This document shows positions 37,137 through 46,708 of a stretch of DNA of 64,000 nucleotides, in pieces (position 1 is the stretch's first letter; the number at the start of each line of letters is the position of its first letter). The translations under genes and the position numbers were made by a program. This DNA is from Azospirillum oryzae (GTDB taxonomy: Bacteria > Pseudomonadota > Alphaproteobacteria > Azospirillales > Azospirillaceae), in NCBI RefSeq assembly GCF_008364795.1, contig NZ_VTTM01000002.1, positions 898,590 through 962,589 of the forward strand, given 5' to 3'. The notes beneath the pieces were generated by a model. The model had not been told where the DNA came from. It searched no databases and was given only the letters and a program-made list of their open reading frames with translations.

Positions 37137-37559
37137 ATGGCCGTCGAACGGACCCTCTCGATCATCAAGCCCGATGCCACCCGCCGCAACCTGACCGGCA
37201 AGATCAACGCCAAGTTCGAAGACGGCGGCCTGCGCATCATCGCCCAGAAGCGCGTCCAGCTGTCCAAGGCCCAGGCCGAGCAGTTCTACGGCGTGCATCG
37301 CGAGCGTCCGTTCTTCGGCGATCTGGTCTCCTTCATGATCTCCGGCCCGGTGGTCCTGCAGGTTCTGGAAGGCGAGAACGCCATCGCCCGCAACCGCGAG
37401 ATCATGGGCGCCACCAACCCGGCCAACGCCGCCGAGGGCACCATCCGCAAGGAGTTCGCCGAGTCGATCGAGGCGAACTCGGTCCACGGTTCGGACGCCC
37501 CGGAGACCGCCGCCCAGGAGATCGCCTTCTTCTTCGCCGGCATCGAGCTGGTGGGCTGA
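37137..37559 (+). CDS. ndk: nucleoside diphosphate kinase
   Basis: A 140-residue enzyme that balances nucleoside triphosphate pools. The N-terminus [22 protein letters not shown] is diagnostic; [42 protein letters not shown] is the family's C-terminal half, with catalytic His in [12 protein letters not shown] precedes the ATG. It is monocistronic between a terminator upstream and one downstream, with its own promoter. Confidence 0.98.
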   Translation: MAVERTLSIIKPDATRRNLTGKINAKFEDGGLRIIAQKRVQLSKAQAEQFYGVHRERPFFGDLVSFMISGPVVLQVLEGENAIARNREIMGATNPANAAEGTIRKEFAESIEANSVHGSDAPETAAQEIAFFFAGIELVG

Positions 37560-37596
37560 TCCTGCTCGCTTGACCGTCGGTCAGGCTTGCCGAAAG

Positions 37597-37626
37597 GGCC
37601 GCTCCCGCAAGGGGGCGGCCTTTTTT
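37597..37626 (+). terminator. intrinsic terminator after ndk
   Basis: GGCCGCTCCC (37597-37606), loop GCAA, GGGGGCGGCC (37611-37620), then TTTTTT. Ten pairs with one wobble. Confidence 0.92.
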
Positions 37627-37715
37627 GCGTTTTGCGTCAAGCTCTGGCAGTATCGGGGGCCGTGAACATTTTGCCCCGCAGATGCCGGGGCCGATCCCGA
37701 CAGGAGTTGCCCGCG

Positions 37716-38228
37716 ATGGAATCCCAATCCGCAAAGCCGATCATCGCGGCGCTGCTGCAACCGCTGCCGGTGCTGACCCAGCCGCAAGCCCGCAACGACC
37801 TGTCCGACGAATCCGTGGTGCGCCTTCTGGTCCGCCAGTTCATCGACCTCAGCCTGGACGCCTTCAACCAGGTCCTGCAGGGCAAGCTGGACCAGGATGA
37901 GGCGGTGGACGGCATCAATCGTCAGGCCATCGCCCTGAACTCCGTCTTCCTCGGCAACAGCGGCTTCGAATCCGTCATCACCCACCCGTGGAACACGCCG
38001 GAACAGCTGGGCGCCTTCCTGAAGGACGTGGTGGCGTTGGAATATCCGGAGGACGACTGCGTCCGCGCCATGCTGATCCATCTGGCGACCCAAGTGATGC
38101 ACGCGCTGCGCCTTCCCGACGAGGAGCGCAACGAGGAGGTGGAGGCGCTCACCCTCGACGCCGCCGACCTGCTGCTCGGCCGCGCGCCGGAAGACGACGG
38201 CGAGATCGACATCGACATCGACGTCTGA
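37716..38228 (+). CDS. conserved unknown protein
   Basis: A 170-residue acidic protein with AGGAG eight bases upstream of the ATG. It is predicted all-helical (VVRLLVRQFIDLSLDAFNQVLQGKLDQDEAVDGINRQAIALNSVFLG..., then DCVRAMLIHLATQVMHAL) with an acidic tail of repeated Asp-Ile (DGEIDIDIDIDV-like). No membrane segment or signal. I do not recognise a family. It lies between ndk and a convergent cupin gene, so context gives no clue. Confidence 0.7.
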   Translation: MESQSAKPIIAALLQPLPVLTQPQARNDLSDESVVRLLVRQFIDLSLDAFNQVLQGKLDQDEAVDGINRQAIALNSVFLGNSGFESVITHPWNTPEQLGAFLKDVVALEYPEDDCVRAMLIHLATQVMHALRLPDEERNEEVEALTLDAADLLLGRAPEDDGEIDIDIDV

Positions 38229-38255
38229 GCGGTCGCCTCCCTTACCCCGGCGGCT

Positions 38256-38609
38256 TCATCCCGCCGGGTTCAGGTTCACTTCGATCAGCACCGTGTCCTC
38301 GATGAAGTCGGCGCTGTGCCAGGCTTCGGGGTCGAAGCGGATAACCATCCCCGGCCGCAAATCCACTGGACCGGCTTCGCAGGTCAGCAGGGCGCGGCCT
38401 TCCACGACGATGACGAACTGTTCGTGCGCATGGGCGTGGCGCGGGGCGGCGGTCCCGGCCTTGATGACGATGTGCTTCAGCGACGCACCGGTGCCGGGAA
38501 AGCTGCGCCGCTCAACGCCCTCTGCGGTCTGGGCCGGCAGGTTGCTCCAGGTGATCACGTCGGCATTCGGTGCGGCATTCGGGGCGGCCTTCGGCGTGGC
38601 GGGGGGCAT
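38256..38609 (-). CDS. small cupin-domain protein
   Basis: A 117-residue protein with a single cupin barrel. The metal motif RHAHAHEQFVIVVEGRALLT (His cluster and Glu) and the second motif GMVIRFDPEAWHSADFIEDTVLIEV are clear. AAGGA lies before the ATG. N-terminal 20 residues are Pro/Ala-rich. Function is not determined; such cupins often bind sugars, amino acids or metals. It is convergent with the preceding unknown gene and divergent from the histidine kinase. Confidence 0.85.
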   Translation of the reverse strand: MPPATPKAAPNAAPNADVITWSNLPAQTAEGVERRSFPGTGASLKHIVIKAGTAAPRHAHAHEQFVIVVEGRALLTCEAGPVDLRPGMVIRFDPEAWHSADFIEDTVLIEVNLNPAG

Positions 38610-38830
38610 GGTGGGGTCCTTCCTTGCGAAACTCACCGGCTTTTCAACGTCAACCCGTTGATACGGGCACCGTCGCATCCCGGATCTCCCGCCGCTCGCC
38701 GGAACTGCTTCAGGCTGTCGAATTCGTGCCAAAGCCGGGGTGCTAAACCTGCTGTTAACGCCTGACCTTCTAAGACGGGACAATCCGGCGGCATTGCCGC
38801 CGGACGATCTTCCGGACCGACGGAGGCTAT

Positions 38831-41419
38831 GTGGACGTTGCAGACACCGACCGACCGCTCCGCACTGCGGGTGCCGCTGAACCGGTGTCCGGGCCGTCCC
38901 GTCTTTCCGCCGCGCTGCCCTGCGTCCTGGGCGGGCTGATCGGCTTCGGCACGCTTCTGGCCCTGTCCGCATCCGGCAGGATCGATCTGCCGGCCGCCGC
39001 CGCACTGGCCGTCGCCGGCGGGCTGTCTTTGTGGGGCGCGCTTCGTGCCGGGTCCGCCGCCTCGGCGCTGGCCCGCTCCGACGCCGCCCTGGTCGAGGCA
39101 CTGGACGAGTTGGACGGGTTGCGCGCCCGCGCCCGCGACTTTGCCGCCGTTTCCCCCGGCTGGTTGTGGGAAACCGGGTCGGATCACCGTTATCTGTCGC
39201 TGTCGGGTGGGCTGACGGCTCTGCTCCGTTGCGATCCGCGGACGATATTCGGCGATTCGCTGTTCGACCTGGGGACCTTGGTCGCCGACGAGGCGACCTG
39301 GGCCGAATACCGTGCCGACATCGAGGCCGGCCGGCCCTTCCGCGACCTGGAGGTGAGTTTCGAAGGGGTGGACGGCCGCGACCTCGTGCTGCGGCTCAAC
39401 GCCGTGCCGGTGCGCGGCGCCGACGGGCGCTTCCGCGGCTATCGCGGCTGCGGCGTCGATGCCACCGCCGAAACGCTGGCGCTGGTGGAGGCGCGCTTCA
39501 TGCAGGCGGTGGTGCATGATGCCATCGACAGCGTGTCCGAAGGCTTCGTCCTGTTCAGCGCCGACGGCCGGCTGCTGATCTGCAACGAGCAATACCGCCG
39601 TGCCTATCCGACCATCGCCGACATGCTGACACCCGGCAGGAGCTTTGCCGAGATCCTGCGCGCGGCGGCCGAACGCGGCGGTTTGGAAGGTGCGGACGAC
39701 ATCGGCGCCTGGGTGGAGCAGCGGCTGACCCGCCACCTGCAGCATTCCGCCCCGGTCGACGGCCGGCTGTCCGACGGGCGCTGGTACCGCATCAGCGAAC
39801 ATGCCACCGGCACCGGCGGCGTGGTGAAGATCCTGATGGACATCACCGAGCTGAAGACGCGGGAGGAGGAGCTTGCCCAGCAGACCGCCCGCCTGGAACA
39901 GACGGTCGCCGCCCTGCGCGAAAGCGAACTGCGCTACCGCCAGTTGGTGGAACTGGCGCCCTACGGCATCGTCATCTGGGACCGCGCCGCCATCCGCTTT
40001 GCCAACGGCGCCGCCGCCGCGATCCTGGATATGGCGGCCGAAGCGCTTGAGGGCCGGCCGCTCGCCGGCTTCCTGGAGGATGGCGATGCGCTGGCGGCGA
40101 TGCTCGCCGGTGCCGCCGATGGCGAGGAACAGCGGCTGGAATGCGACGCCCTGCGCCCCGATGGCGAGCGCCGCCGGCTGGAGGTCGCCGCCAGCCAAGC
40201 CGTCTATGCCGGCGGGCCGGCGGTTCTGCTGGTGTTGAACGACATCACCGACCGCCGCCGGGTGGAAGGCGAACTGCAGCGCGCCCAGAAGATGGAGGCG
40301 GTGGGCCGGATGGCCGGGGGCATCGCCCATGAATTCAACAACATGCTGACCGCCATCGGCGGCTTCGCCCGGCTGGCGGAGCGCAACCCCGCCGATCCCG
40401 ACCGCGTGCTGACCTGCGTGCAGGAGATCGCCAAGGCGTCCGAACGGGCGGCGGCGCTGACCGGCCAGCTTCTGGACTTCTCCCACCGCCGCGTCACCGA
40501 CGAACGCGAGGTGGTGGCCGTCGCGCCGCTGGTGCGCGACCTGCGCGTCTTCCTGAAACCGCTGCTCAGCGCCGGCATCGACGTGGCGATCCTGGCGGAA
40601 GATGAAGGCGCGCATGTGCTGGTCAACCCGGTCACGCTGAATCAGGCGCTGCTGAACCTCGCGCTGAATGGGCGCGACGCCATGCCCCACGGCGGCACCC
40701 TGACCATCGCCCTGACGACGGAGGTTCCGGACGATGCCTTCTTCGCCCGCCATCGCAGTCTGAGGCCCGGCCGTTACGTGGTGATCCGCGTGACGGACCA
40801 GGGCACGGGCATCCCGGCCGAAATCCGCGACCGTATCTGGGAGCCCTTCTTCACCACCAAGGAGCCGGGGAAAGGCACCGGGCTCGGCCTGTGGATGGTT
40901 TACGGCACGGCGCAGCAGTCCGGCGGTGCCGTTGAACTGGAGGACGTGGCGGGGGAGGCTGGGCACGGCGCCAGCTTCGCCCTCTACCTGCCCGCCGTCG
41001 ATACGCCCGCCGAGCCGACCGGGTTCGATCCACTGCACGTTGCCGAGGGAGAAGGGGCGGTCATCCTGCTGGTCGATGACGAGGACTCGGTCCGCCGCTA
41101 CCTGCGCCTCGTGCTGGAGGAGGCCGGCTGCACGGTGGTGGAGGCGTCGGACGGCCAGGAGGCGTTGACCCGTTATGACGAGGCCGGCGGCCTGTTCGAC
41201 GCGGTGGTCAGCGACGTGTCGATGCCGCGGATGAACGGCCTGGAACTGGCCCGTGCGCTGGAGACCCGCAACCAGCTTCTGCCCATCCTGTTCCTGACCG
41301 GCTATGCCTCGCGCGAGACGGCGGCCGGGCTGACGGCGCAGGAGGGGCGGCAGATCGTGATGAAGCCGGTGACGCCGGAGCGGCTGCTGGCCGCGCTCCG
41401 CGATCTTCTGGCCTTGTGA
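38831..41419 (+). CDS. hybrid sensor histidine kinase with receiver
   Basis: An 862-residue protein. Two membrane helices (about 25-65) are followed by PAS-like domains (about 85-215, 218-335 and 360-480), a HisKA domain with the phospho-acceptor His500 in [20 protein letters not shown], an HATPase domain ([44 protein letters not shown]) and a C-terminal receiver with Asp795 ([12 protein letters not shown]) and Lys in VMKPVTP. The HEFNN-type H box with a terminal receiver resembles CckA-like hybrid kinases, but the overall N-terminus is different. GTG start with GGAGG before it. Its stop overlaps the next gene (GTGA). Confidence 0.88.
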   Translation: MDVADTDRPLRTAGAAEPVSGPSRLSAALPCVLGGLIGFGTLLALSASGRIDLPAAAALAVAGGLSLWGALRAGSAASALARSDAALVEALDELDGLRARARDFAAVSPGWLWETGSDHRYLSLSGGLTALLRCDPRTIFGDSLFDLGTLVADEATWAEYRADIEAGRPFRDLEVSFEGVDGRDLVLRLNAVPVRGADGRFRGYRGCGVDATAETLALVEARFMQAVVHDAIDSVSEGFVLFSADGRLLICNEQYRRAYPTIADMLTPGRSFAEILRAAAERGGLEGADDIGAWVEQRLTRHLQHSAPVDGRLSDGRWYRISEHATGTGGVVKILMDITELKTREEELAQQTARLEQTVAALRESELRYRQLVELAPYGIVIWDRAAIRFANGAAAAILDMAAEALEGRPLAGFLEDGDALAAMLAGAADGEEQRLECDALRPDGERRRLEVAASQAVYAGGPAVLLVLNDITDRRRVEGELQRAQKMEAVGRMAGGIAHEFNNMLTAIGGFARLAERNPADPDRVLTCVQEIAKASERAAALTGQLLDFSHRRVTDEREVVAVAPLVRDLRVFLKPLLSAGIDVAILAEDEGAHVLVNPVTLNQALLNLALNGRDAMPHGGTLTIALTTEVPDDAFFARHRSLRPGRYVVIRVTDQGTGIPAEIRDRIWEPFFTTKEPGKGTGLGLWMVYGTAQQSGGAVELEDVAGEAGHGASFALYLPAVDTPAEPTGFDPLHVAEGEGAVILLVDDEDSVRRYLRLVLEEAGCTVVEASDGQEALTRYDEAGGLFDAVVSDVSMPRMNGLELARALETRNQLLPILFLTGYASRETAAGLTAQEGRQIVMKPVTPERLLAALRDLLAL

Positions 41420-43326
41420 GGGCGGGGATGGAGGCTTCCCGTCACGACAGTCCGGCAAAGGGACCGGCAGCGGAGCCGGCGCCGGACGAGGCGGAGGGAA
41501 CGGCTCCGGCCGCCTGTCGCGAGCCTGCCGATTTCTATACGCCCGCCGGCCGCGACGGTGTCGGCCGCTTCTGCCGCCGCTTTCTCGACGAGAATGCGCT
41601 GACCGCAACGGAACTGCTGCACCACCCGCGCCACCAGACGGCGCTGTCCAACACCGCCACTTTCGTCGCCATCCTGACCCAGGCAGAGCGGGCGATGGAC
41701 CGGAAGGGCGGGATGACCCCGCTGGTCAACGAGATCGCCCGGCTGTCGCGCGAACGGCTGAAGGAAAATCCGCCGCCCGACTTCCTGCCCGACGCCTATC
41801 CCGGCACGGCGGCGGAACTGCTGTCGGTCGGCGGCTTCCTCGGCCGCTTCCTGCTCGATGCCGCCGTCACCCAGCACATCGCCGCCTGCCGCAGCTTCGC
41901 CGAGAAGGCCGAATCGCTGCTCGATCTGGCGGAGACCACCGAGCATCCCGACGCGCTGACGCCGCTGGAGCGGTTGCTGGGCGAAATCCTGCTGAGCGAC
42001 GCCGGTACCGCGTCCTGCGCGCGCGATGCGCCCTTCGTCACGCTGATCGACTTGATCGTGACGCTGATCGCCGCCGACCGGCCGATGCCGGACGAGGCTC
42101 CGCCGGTGTTCCGCCGGCTCGACGCGCTGATGCGCCGGGTACCGATGCCGGGATTGCGCGATGCGCTGGCCGCCGCCTTCCGCCGCGAGATGGCCAAGCC
42201 TGCCTGCTTCACCATCGCCAGCGCCGGCGACATGTTCGGCATCGAGGCGGTGCAGCGCGAGATCCTGGCGTTGAGCGATCTGTCCACCCGCCTGCGCGAC
42301 CGCGAGGGCGCCTATGTCGGCGGCGCCCGCACCGAAGCGGCCCTGCAGCGCCGCACCGCCCTGCTGGTCAACGAGGACACGGTTCCGGAGATCACCCGCG
42401 GCCGCAATTTCGTGCAGAAGCTGCGCATCCTGCTGGTGCTGCAGAAGATGCCGCTGTCGCCCTCCGCGGCCAAGGCGGTGACCGATTACCTGAAGAGCTT
42501 CTTCGACAGCCGCGATTTCGCCGGCCGCCTGCTGGACTGCTGGAAGGACCGGAACGAGAAGCTGAAGGGACTGGCGGAGGTGCAGCGCATGGTGCTGTCC
42601 AGCGCCTTCCCGGAGGAGGAGCGGGAGTATCTCGGCAGCCAGCTCGACGACATCCAGAACGCCTTCCTGCGCACCCAGCGTGTGTTGGCTCCGCTGATCC
42701 AGGCCAAGGACGATCCGCCGGTGGACAGCGTGCTCGACATCGTCCGGCTGGCAGGGGAGGGGGGGATCTGCAGCGGCAAGAGCCGGCTGGCGGTGGCCCG
42801 CGTGCTCTACCGCCACTGCCACCGCCCGCGCTTCGTCCGCCATGTGCTGCTGAACGCGCCGGGAGCGAAGGAACGGGCGGCGCGGGCGAACTGGCTGCGG
42901 CAATCGCTGGCGATGGTGGGCGTGCCCTTCATCGACCTCGCCGCGCAGCGCGTGCTGGTGGTGGATGACGAGGCCGGGCCGCGCGCCCTGGTCGCCTCCG
43001 TCCTGCAGGACCTCGGCGTCGGTCATGTCGACACCGCTGCCGATGGGCAGGAGGCGCTGGAGCGTTTCCAGGCCGATGGCACGGCCTACGACCTGATCAT
43101 CTGCGATTGGATGATGCCGCGTTTGAGTGGTCTCGACCTGCTGAAGCAGGTCCGCGGGTCCCGCAGCGACCTGCCGTTTTTGATGGTCACCGCGCTGGCG
43201 ACGCTGGAGGCGGTGAAGAAGGCGCTCGCCCATCAGGTCAGCGGCTACATCGCCAAGCCCTTCACGCCGGACCAGCTGGAAGAGAAGATCTTCCTGGTGC
43301 TGGCGCAGAAGGGAATCGGCGAGTAG
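41416..43326 (+). CDS. response regulator with long uncharacterised N-terminal region
   Basis: A 636-residue protein whose GTG overlaps the histidine kinase stop, so the two are translationally coupled; an ATG at 41428 is an alternative start. Residues about 40-505 form a predicted all-helical region that I cannot assign: it carries GRFCRRFLDENALTATELLHHPRHQ, GGMTPLVNEIARLSRERLKENPPPD and FVQKLRILLVLQKMPLSPSAAKAVTDYL. Residues about 515-632 are a CheY-like receiver with phospho-acceptor Asp564 (LIICDWMMPRLSG) and Lys in YIAKPFTP. No DNA-binding or GGDEF output domain. The receiver is C-terminal, the reverse of the common order. Confidence 0.8.
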   Translation: MRAGMEASRHDSPAKGPAAEPAPDEAEGTAPAACREPADFYTPAGRDGVGRFCRRFLDENALTATELLHHPRHQTALSNTATFVAILTQAERAMDRKGGMTPLVNEIARLSRERLKENPPPDFLPDAYPGTAAELLSVGGFLGRFLLDAAVTQHIAACRSFAEKAESLLDLAETTEHPDALTPLERLLGEILLSDAGTASCARDAPFVTLIDLIVTLIAADRPMPDEAPPVFRRLDALMRRVPMPGLRDALAAAFRREMAKPACFTIASAGDMFGIEAVQREILALSDLSTRLRDREGAYVGGARTEAALQRRTALLVNEDTVPEITRGRNFVQKLRILLVLQKMPLSPSAAKAVTDYLKSFFDSRDFAGRLLDCWKDRNEKLKGLAEVQRMVLSSAFPEEEREYLGSQLDDIQNAFLRTQRVLAPLIQAKDDPPVDSVLDIVRLAGEGGICSGKSRLAVARVLYRHCHRPRFVRHVLLNAPGAKERAARANWLRQSLAMVGVPFIDLAAQRVLVVDDEAGPRALVASVLQDLGVGHVDTAADGQEALERFQADGTAYDLIICDWMMPRLSGLDLLKQVRGSRSDLPFLMVTALATLEAVKKALAHQVSGYIAKPFTPDQLEEKIFLVLAQKGIGE

Positions 43327-43385
43327 GGGACTTCCGCCGCGCCGGACTGTTGTGGTGTGCGAGACCCCATCGAAGGAGCCATCCC

Positions 43386-43580
43386 ATGACAGACCAGAAA
43401 TCCGCCAGCAGCAATGTGCTGTCCAACGAACCCGACCGCGACATCGCTGATCCGCTCGACGCGGCCAAGGAGGTGTCGGATACCGGCAAACCGATCACCC
43501 CCGATACCGAATCGGCCAAGCATATCGACCGCCCGGCGGAAAAAGGCAAAGCCGGAAAGACTGCCAAAAAGACTGAATGA
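43386..43580 (+). CDS. small hydrophilic protein
   Basis: A 64-residue charged protein (MTDQKSASSNVLSNEPDRD..., ending EKGKAGKTAKKTE) with GGAG before the ATG. No hydrophobic segment or cysteine; probably disordered. No family recognised. It follows the response regulator by 59 bases and may be cotranscribed. Confidence 0.55.
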   Translation: MTDQKSASSNVLSNEPDRDIADPLDAAKEVSDTGKPITPDTESAKHIDRPAEKGKAGKTAKKTE

Positions 43581-43589
43581 AGGGGAACC

Positions 43590-43610
43590 TCTCTCCCAGG
43601 GCGGGCGAGA
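43590..43610. terminator. possible bidirectional stem-loop
   Basis: TCTCTCCC (43590-43597) pairs with GGGCGAGA (43603-43610) with one mismatch, between two convergent small genes. No T run. Confidence 0.3.
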
Positions 43611-43620
43611 GACATCGGGC

Positions 43621-43806
43621 TCAGCGCAACTCCAAGCCGGCCTGCTTGAAGGCGCGGGCGAGGGCATCGACGATGGCCGGGTCGACCTCGCCCGTTCCGT
43701 AATCGAGATTCATGACGGCGTACCACGGCACGCCGGCCTTGTTCGCCAGCATCCGTGTCGACCAGCCAAGGCGCAGGCGTGCCTCTTGGCACTGCGACCC
43801 GGTCAT
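43621..43806 (-). CDS. small Xre-like helix-turn-helix protein
   Basis: A 61-residue protein (MTGSQCQEARLRLGWSTRMLANKAGVPWYAVMNLDYGTGEVDPAIVDALARAFKQAG...) fitting the lambda-repressor-like HTH pattern: helix 2-3 LGWSTRMLANKAGVPWYAV and the typical final helix IVDALARAFKQAGLEL. GGAG lies nine bases before the ATG; an upstream in-frame start adds six residues. It contains only the DNA-binding domain, with no toxin gene nearby. Confidence 0.65.
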   Translation of the reverse strand: MTGSQCQEARLRLGWSTRMLANKAGVPWYAVMNLDYGTGEVDPAIVDALARAFKQAGLELR

Positions 43807-44219
43807 GATGCGTCGACTCCACACGTTAGCGTTTGCCTTCCATGGCCTAGCCCCTGGTCCGCCGCGAGAAGCCCGAATGGCCTATCCCACCCGCAACCTG
43901 GGGCTATCCATGATAGTGCAAGAAATTGCCCGGCTTGTCATGTGTCGGGTTGTTGCATAGCGAAACGCTCTGCTTTGCTGGATTGTCATGGAAGACAATT
44001 CGCCGGCATTCGATGAAAACCGCAGGAAGTCCGCAAGGCCATCAATAAGACCGCACCAGTGATGGGGACTTGCCCCCGACTGCCGGCTTATGCATCGAAC
44101 CGCAGGCTCGACAAGGGATCTATGAAGATTTTTTGGAGTGAGTTTTACAGAGTGCCTCGCCGCTTCCGGTTGCGTCATTCCGCACGCCTTCAGCCCCAGA
44201 GTCCTTAGCGCCAGAGCCC
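43807..44219. other. intergenic, lower GC, no supported gene
   Basis: About 410 bases between the HTH gene and the end of the type VI cluster. GC content is visibly lower than in the flanking genes. Short frames exist on both strands (27 and 98 residues) but none has both coding character and a start signal. No clear promoter or terminator. Confidence 0.4.
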
Positions 44220-44666
44220 TCAGCCGATGCTCTTGGACAGCAGGATCAGGTTGCGGCCGCCCTCGCGCCGGTAGCTGGCATGGTCCATCGTCTTCTGGAC
44301 CAGGAACACGCCCAGGCCGCCGACGCGGCGGTCGTCGACGTCGCTGGTCAGATCGGGGGGCGGGGCTTCGGCGAAGGGGTCGAAGGCGTCGGCATCGTCC
44401 TCCACCTCCGCCCGCAGTTCGGTACCGCCCGCTTCCATCCGCACCCGGATCTCGTGCGGGCCGGCATCGCCATAACCGTAGGACACGGTGTTGGTGATGA
44501 GTTCGTCGAAGCAGAGGTTGAACTTGAAGGAGAGGTCGGGGGGCAGGTCGTTGCGCTCGATGAACTCTTCCACCGCGGCGGCCAGCCTTTCCAGTTCGGA
44601 CAGGTCGTTGCGCAACACCATTTCCAGGCGGTTCGTCACGGTATCGTCCATCCGCTCTGCCCCCAT
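44220..44666 (-). CDS. RsbW-like ATP-binding protein (anti-sigma/serine kinase fold)
   Basis: A 148-residue GHKL-fold ATPase. It carries FKFNLCFDELITNTVSYGYGD (N box), VEDDADAFDPF (D box) and RRVGGLGVFLVQKTMDHASYRREGGRNLILLSK (G-lid and end), as in RsbW/SpoIIAB-type kinases. Several close ATG codons (44678, 44666, 44651) are candidates; 44666 has GGGGG at proper distance. It starts 20 bases after the Ser/Thr kinase stop at the end of the type VI cluster. Its target, an STAS anti-sigma antagonist or sigma factor, is not in the window. Confidence 0.8.
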   Translation of the reverse strand: MGAERMDDTVTNRLEMVLRNDLSELERLAAAVEEFIERNDLPPDLSFKFNLCFDELITNTVSYGYGDAGPHEIRVRMEAGGTELRAEVEDDADAFDPFAEAPPPDLTSDVDDRRVGGLGVFLVQKTMDHASYRREGGRNLILLSKSIG

Positions 44667-44686
44667 TCCGGCCCCCATTCCGCCCG

Positions 44687-46708
44687 CTATGCCGCCACGC
44701 CGGCCACTGCCCAGCGGCGCAGGGCCGTCAGGGCGATCCGTTCCACCTCGCTCCAGCCGAGCCCGCCCGCCATATCCGCCAGCGCCACCAGCCGGCTGCG
44801 GGCGCCGGTGTCGCCGACCGGCGCGTTGCCCAGGTCGGCGGTCAGCCCGGCGACGAGGCCGTAGAGCATGGTCGACAGGCTGTGCATCAGCGCCGCGCAA
44901 TCCGGCGCGGTCAGCCGGGTGGCGAACAGATACAGCTGGCCGACACCGCGCAGTCGGGCGGCGAAGCTCTCCGCCGTACCGGCTCCAGTCGCGACCTCGC
45001 CGCGCAACTCTTCCACCGACAGGCTGGCGAAGCGGCCGGCGGCGGCGATGAATTCGGCCACAGCGTCCTGGGGCAGGCCGCCGGTGGCTTGGCCGCCGGT
45101 CTCGAACAGGCGTTGCGCCATGACGATCAACTCCTCGATGTTGGCGAGGATGATGGCGACGCCGAAGCGGGCCAGCCCGTCGTTGCCGTCGGTGCAGGCG
45201 CGCAGGATCTGCGTCACCTTGCGGATGACCTGCACGGCGAACATCAGCATGGCACTGCGGCTCTGCGCCAGTTCGGCCTCGGCGCCCAGCTCCTCCAGCG
45301 CATGCTGCAGGATCTCCAGCCGCAGGAAGTCGAGCGACAGCATCTGGATGTCCGGGTTGTCGCCGTCCATCAGCACGCGGTTCAGCTCGCCGGAATAGAG
45401 GAAGAAGCGGCCGGACAGGTCGAAGGCGATGCGCGCCGCCGACATCCTGGCCCGATCGGCCGCCGGCGTGCCGGCCAGCGCACGGGTCATCGCCGCGAAC
45501 AGCCGGACCATCGGCATCCAGTCGCGCCGCTGGCTGGCGGGCGCGGCGCGCGGCGCCGGGGTGGAGGCGACGATCAATTCGGTCAGCGGCTCGATCCCGG
45601 CACCGAGCAGAACCGACTGCCAGCGCTGAATGTCGCCGCCGCTGCCCGCCTGCCAATCCGCCAGCATGTCCAGCAGTTCGGTCAGCTTGCGGGCGTCCAG
45701 CGGCTGGCCGGGGATGGCGCGCAGGGCCGTTTCCAGCGCCGCCGCCAGCGCATCCCGGTCGCGCAAGGGGGCGACGGTCGGAACCTCAGCATTGAACAGG
45801 GTCAGTTCGGCCGTGGGCACCGCCGCCTGCATGGTGCCGGCAACCACCAGCGCGTGGCGCAGCGCCTCGGCGAACTCCGCGGCGCTGGCGTAACGGTCGG
45901 CCGGCGCCTTGGCCAACGCCTTCAGGATCACCGTGTCGAAGGGCGGCGGCAGTTCCGGATTGCCGTGCGACGGCGGTGGCGGCTCGACGAACAGGATCTG
46001 CTGCATCACCGTGGCGACGGAGCCGGAGAAGGGCCGCCGCTGCGCCAGCAGGTAATAGAGCACCACCCCGGCGGAGAACAGGTCGCTGCGCGCGTCGGCC
46101 TTCTCCCCGCGCAGCACCTCCGGCGCCATGTAGGCGGGGGTGCCCAGCAGGTCGCCGGCCTGGGTCAGGTCGGAGGAGGAGATTTGCGCGATGCCGAAAT
46201 CGGCCAGCTTCGGCGTCAGGTCGTCCTGCACCACGATGTTGGCCGGCTTGATGTCGCGATGGATGACGTTGCGGGCGTGCGCGAAGGCCAGCGCGTCCAG
46301 CACCGACGCCATCAGGGCGCCGCCCTGCTGCACCGACAGCGGCGTGTCGGCCTCCAGATACTGCTTCAGCTCCCGCCCCTGGATCAGCTCCATGGCGAGG
46401 TAGGGTGCGGCGCCCTGGCCCATCTCTCCAAGGCCGGCATCCAAGGTGCCGTAATCATGGACCCGGACGATGTTGGGGTGGTCCAGCTTCAGCCCGATCT
46501 GCGCCTCCCTCCCGAAGCGGGCGAGCACGGCGTTGCGCTCCGCCGCCGCCAGCAGCTCGGCGCGCAGCAGCTTCAGCGCGACCGGCCGTCCGGACCGCCC
46601 GTCGGTGGCGCGATAGACCACGCTCATCGCACCCTGGCCTAGCACCCCCTCGACCCGATAGGGGCCGATGGGGCCGGGAAGCGCGCCGCCTACAGCGCCG
46701 TCGGGCAT
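44687..46708 (-). CDS. T6SS-associated Ser/Thr kinase with helical C-terminus
   Basis: A 673-residue protein. Residues about 16-275 are a eukaryotic-type protein kinase: LGQGAMSVVYRA loop, Lys46, HRDIKPAN (Asp152), LADFGIAQ (Asp170), GTPAYMAPEVL activation segment. It is therefore likely active. Residues about 300-673 are helical and unassigned, unlike classical PpkA, which has a membrane helix and von Willebrand domain. The ATG at 46708 has GGAGAG before it and overlaps the end of tssM by 19 bases. Placement suggests control of secretion by threonine phosphorylation. Confidence 0.85.
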   Translation of the reverse strand: MPDGAVGGALPGPIGPYRVEGVLGQGAMSVVYRATDGRSGRPVALKLLRAELLAAAERNAVLARFGREAQIGLKLDHPNIVRVHDYGTLDAGLGEMGQGAAPYLAMELIQGRELKQYLEADTPLSVQQGGALMASVLDALAFAHARNVIHRDIKPANIVVQDDLTPKLADFGIAQISSSDLTQAGDLLGTPAYMAPEVLRGEKADARSDLFSAGVVLYYLLAQRRPFSGSVATVMQQILFVEPPPPSHGNPELPPPFDTVILKALAKAPADRYASAAEFAEALRHALVVAGTMQAAVPTAELTLFNAEVPTVAPLRDRDALAAALETALRAIPGQPLDARKLTELLDMLADWQAGSGGDIQRWQSVLLGAGIEPLTELIVASTPAPRAAPASQRRDWMPMVRLFAAMTRALAGTPAADRARMSAARIAFDLSGRFFLYSGELNRVLMDGDNPDIQMLSLDFLRLEILQHALEELGAEAELAQSRSAMLMFAVQVIRKVTQILRACTDGNDGLARFGVAIILANIEELIVMAQRLFETGGQATGGLPQDAVAEFIAAAGRFASLSVEELRGEVATGAGTAESFAARLRGVGQLYLFATRLTAPDCAALMHSLSTMLYGLVAGLTADLGNAPVGDTGARSRLVALADMAGGLGWSEVERIALTALRRWAVAGVAA

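Noticed and set aside
43878-43960. 27-residue plus-strand frame in the low-GC gap
   Set aside because: No clear ribosome binding site, very short and with no recognisable features.
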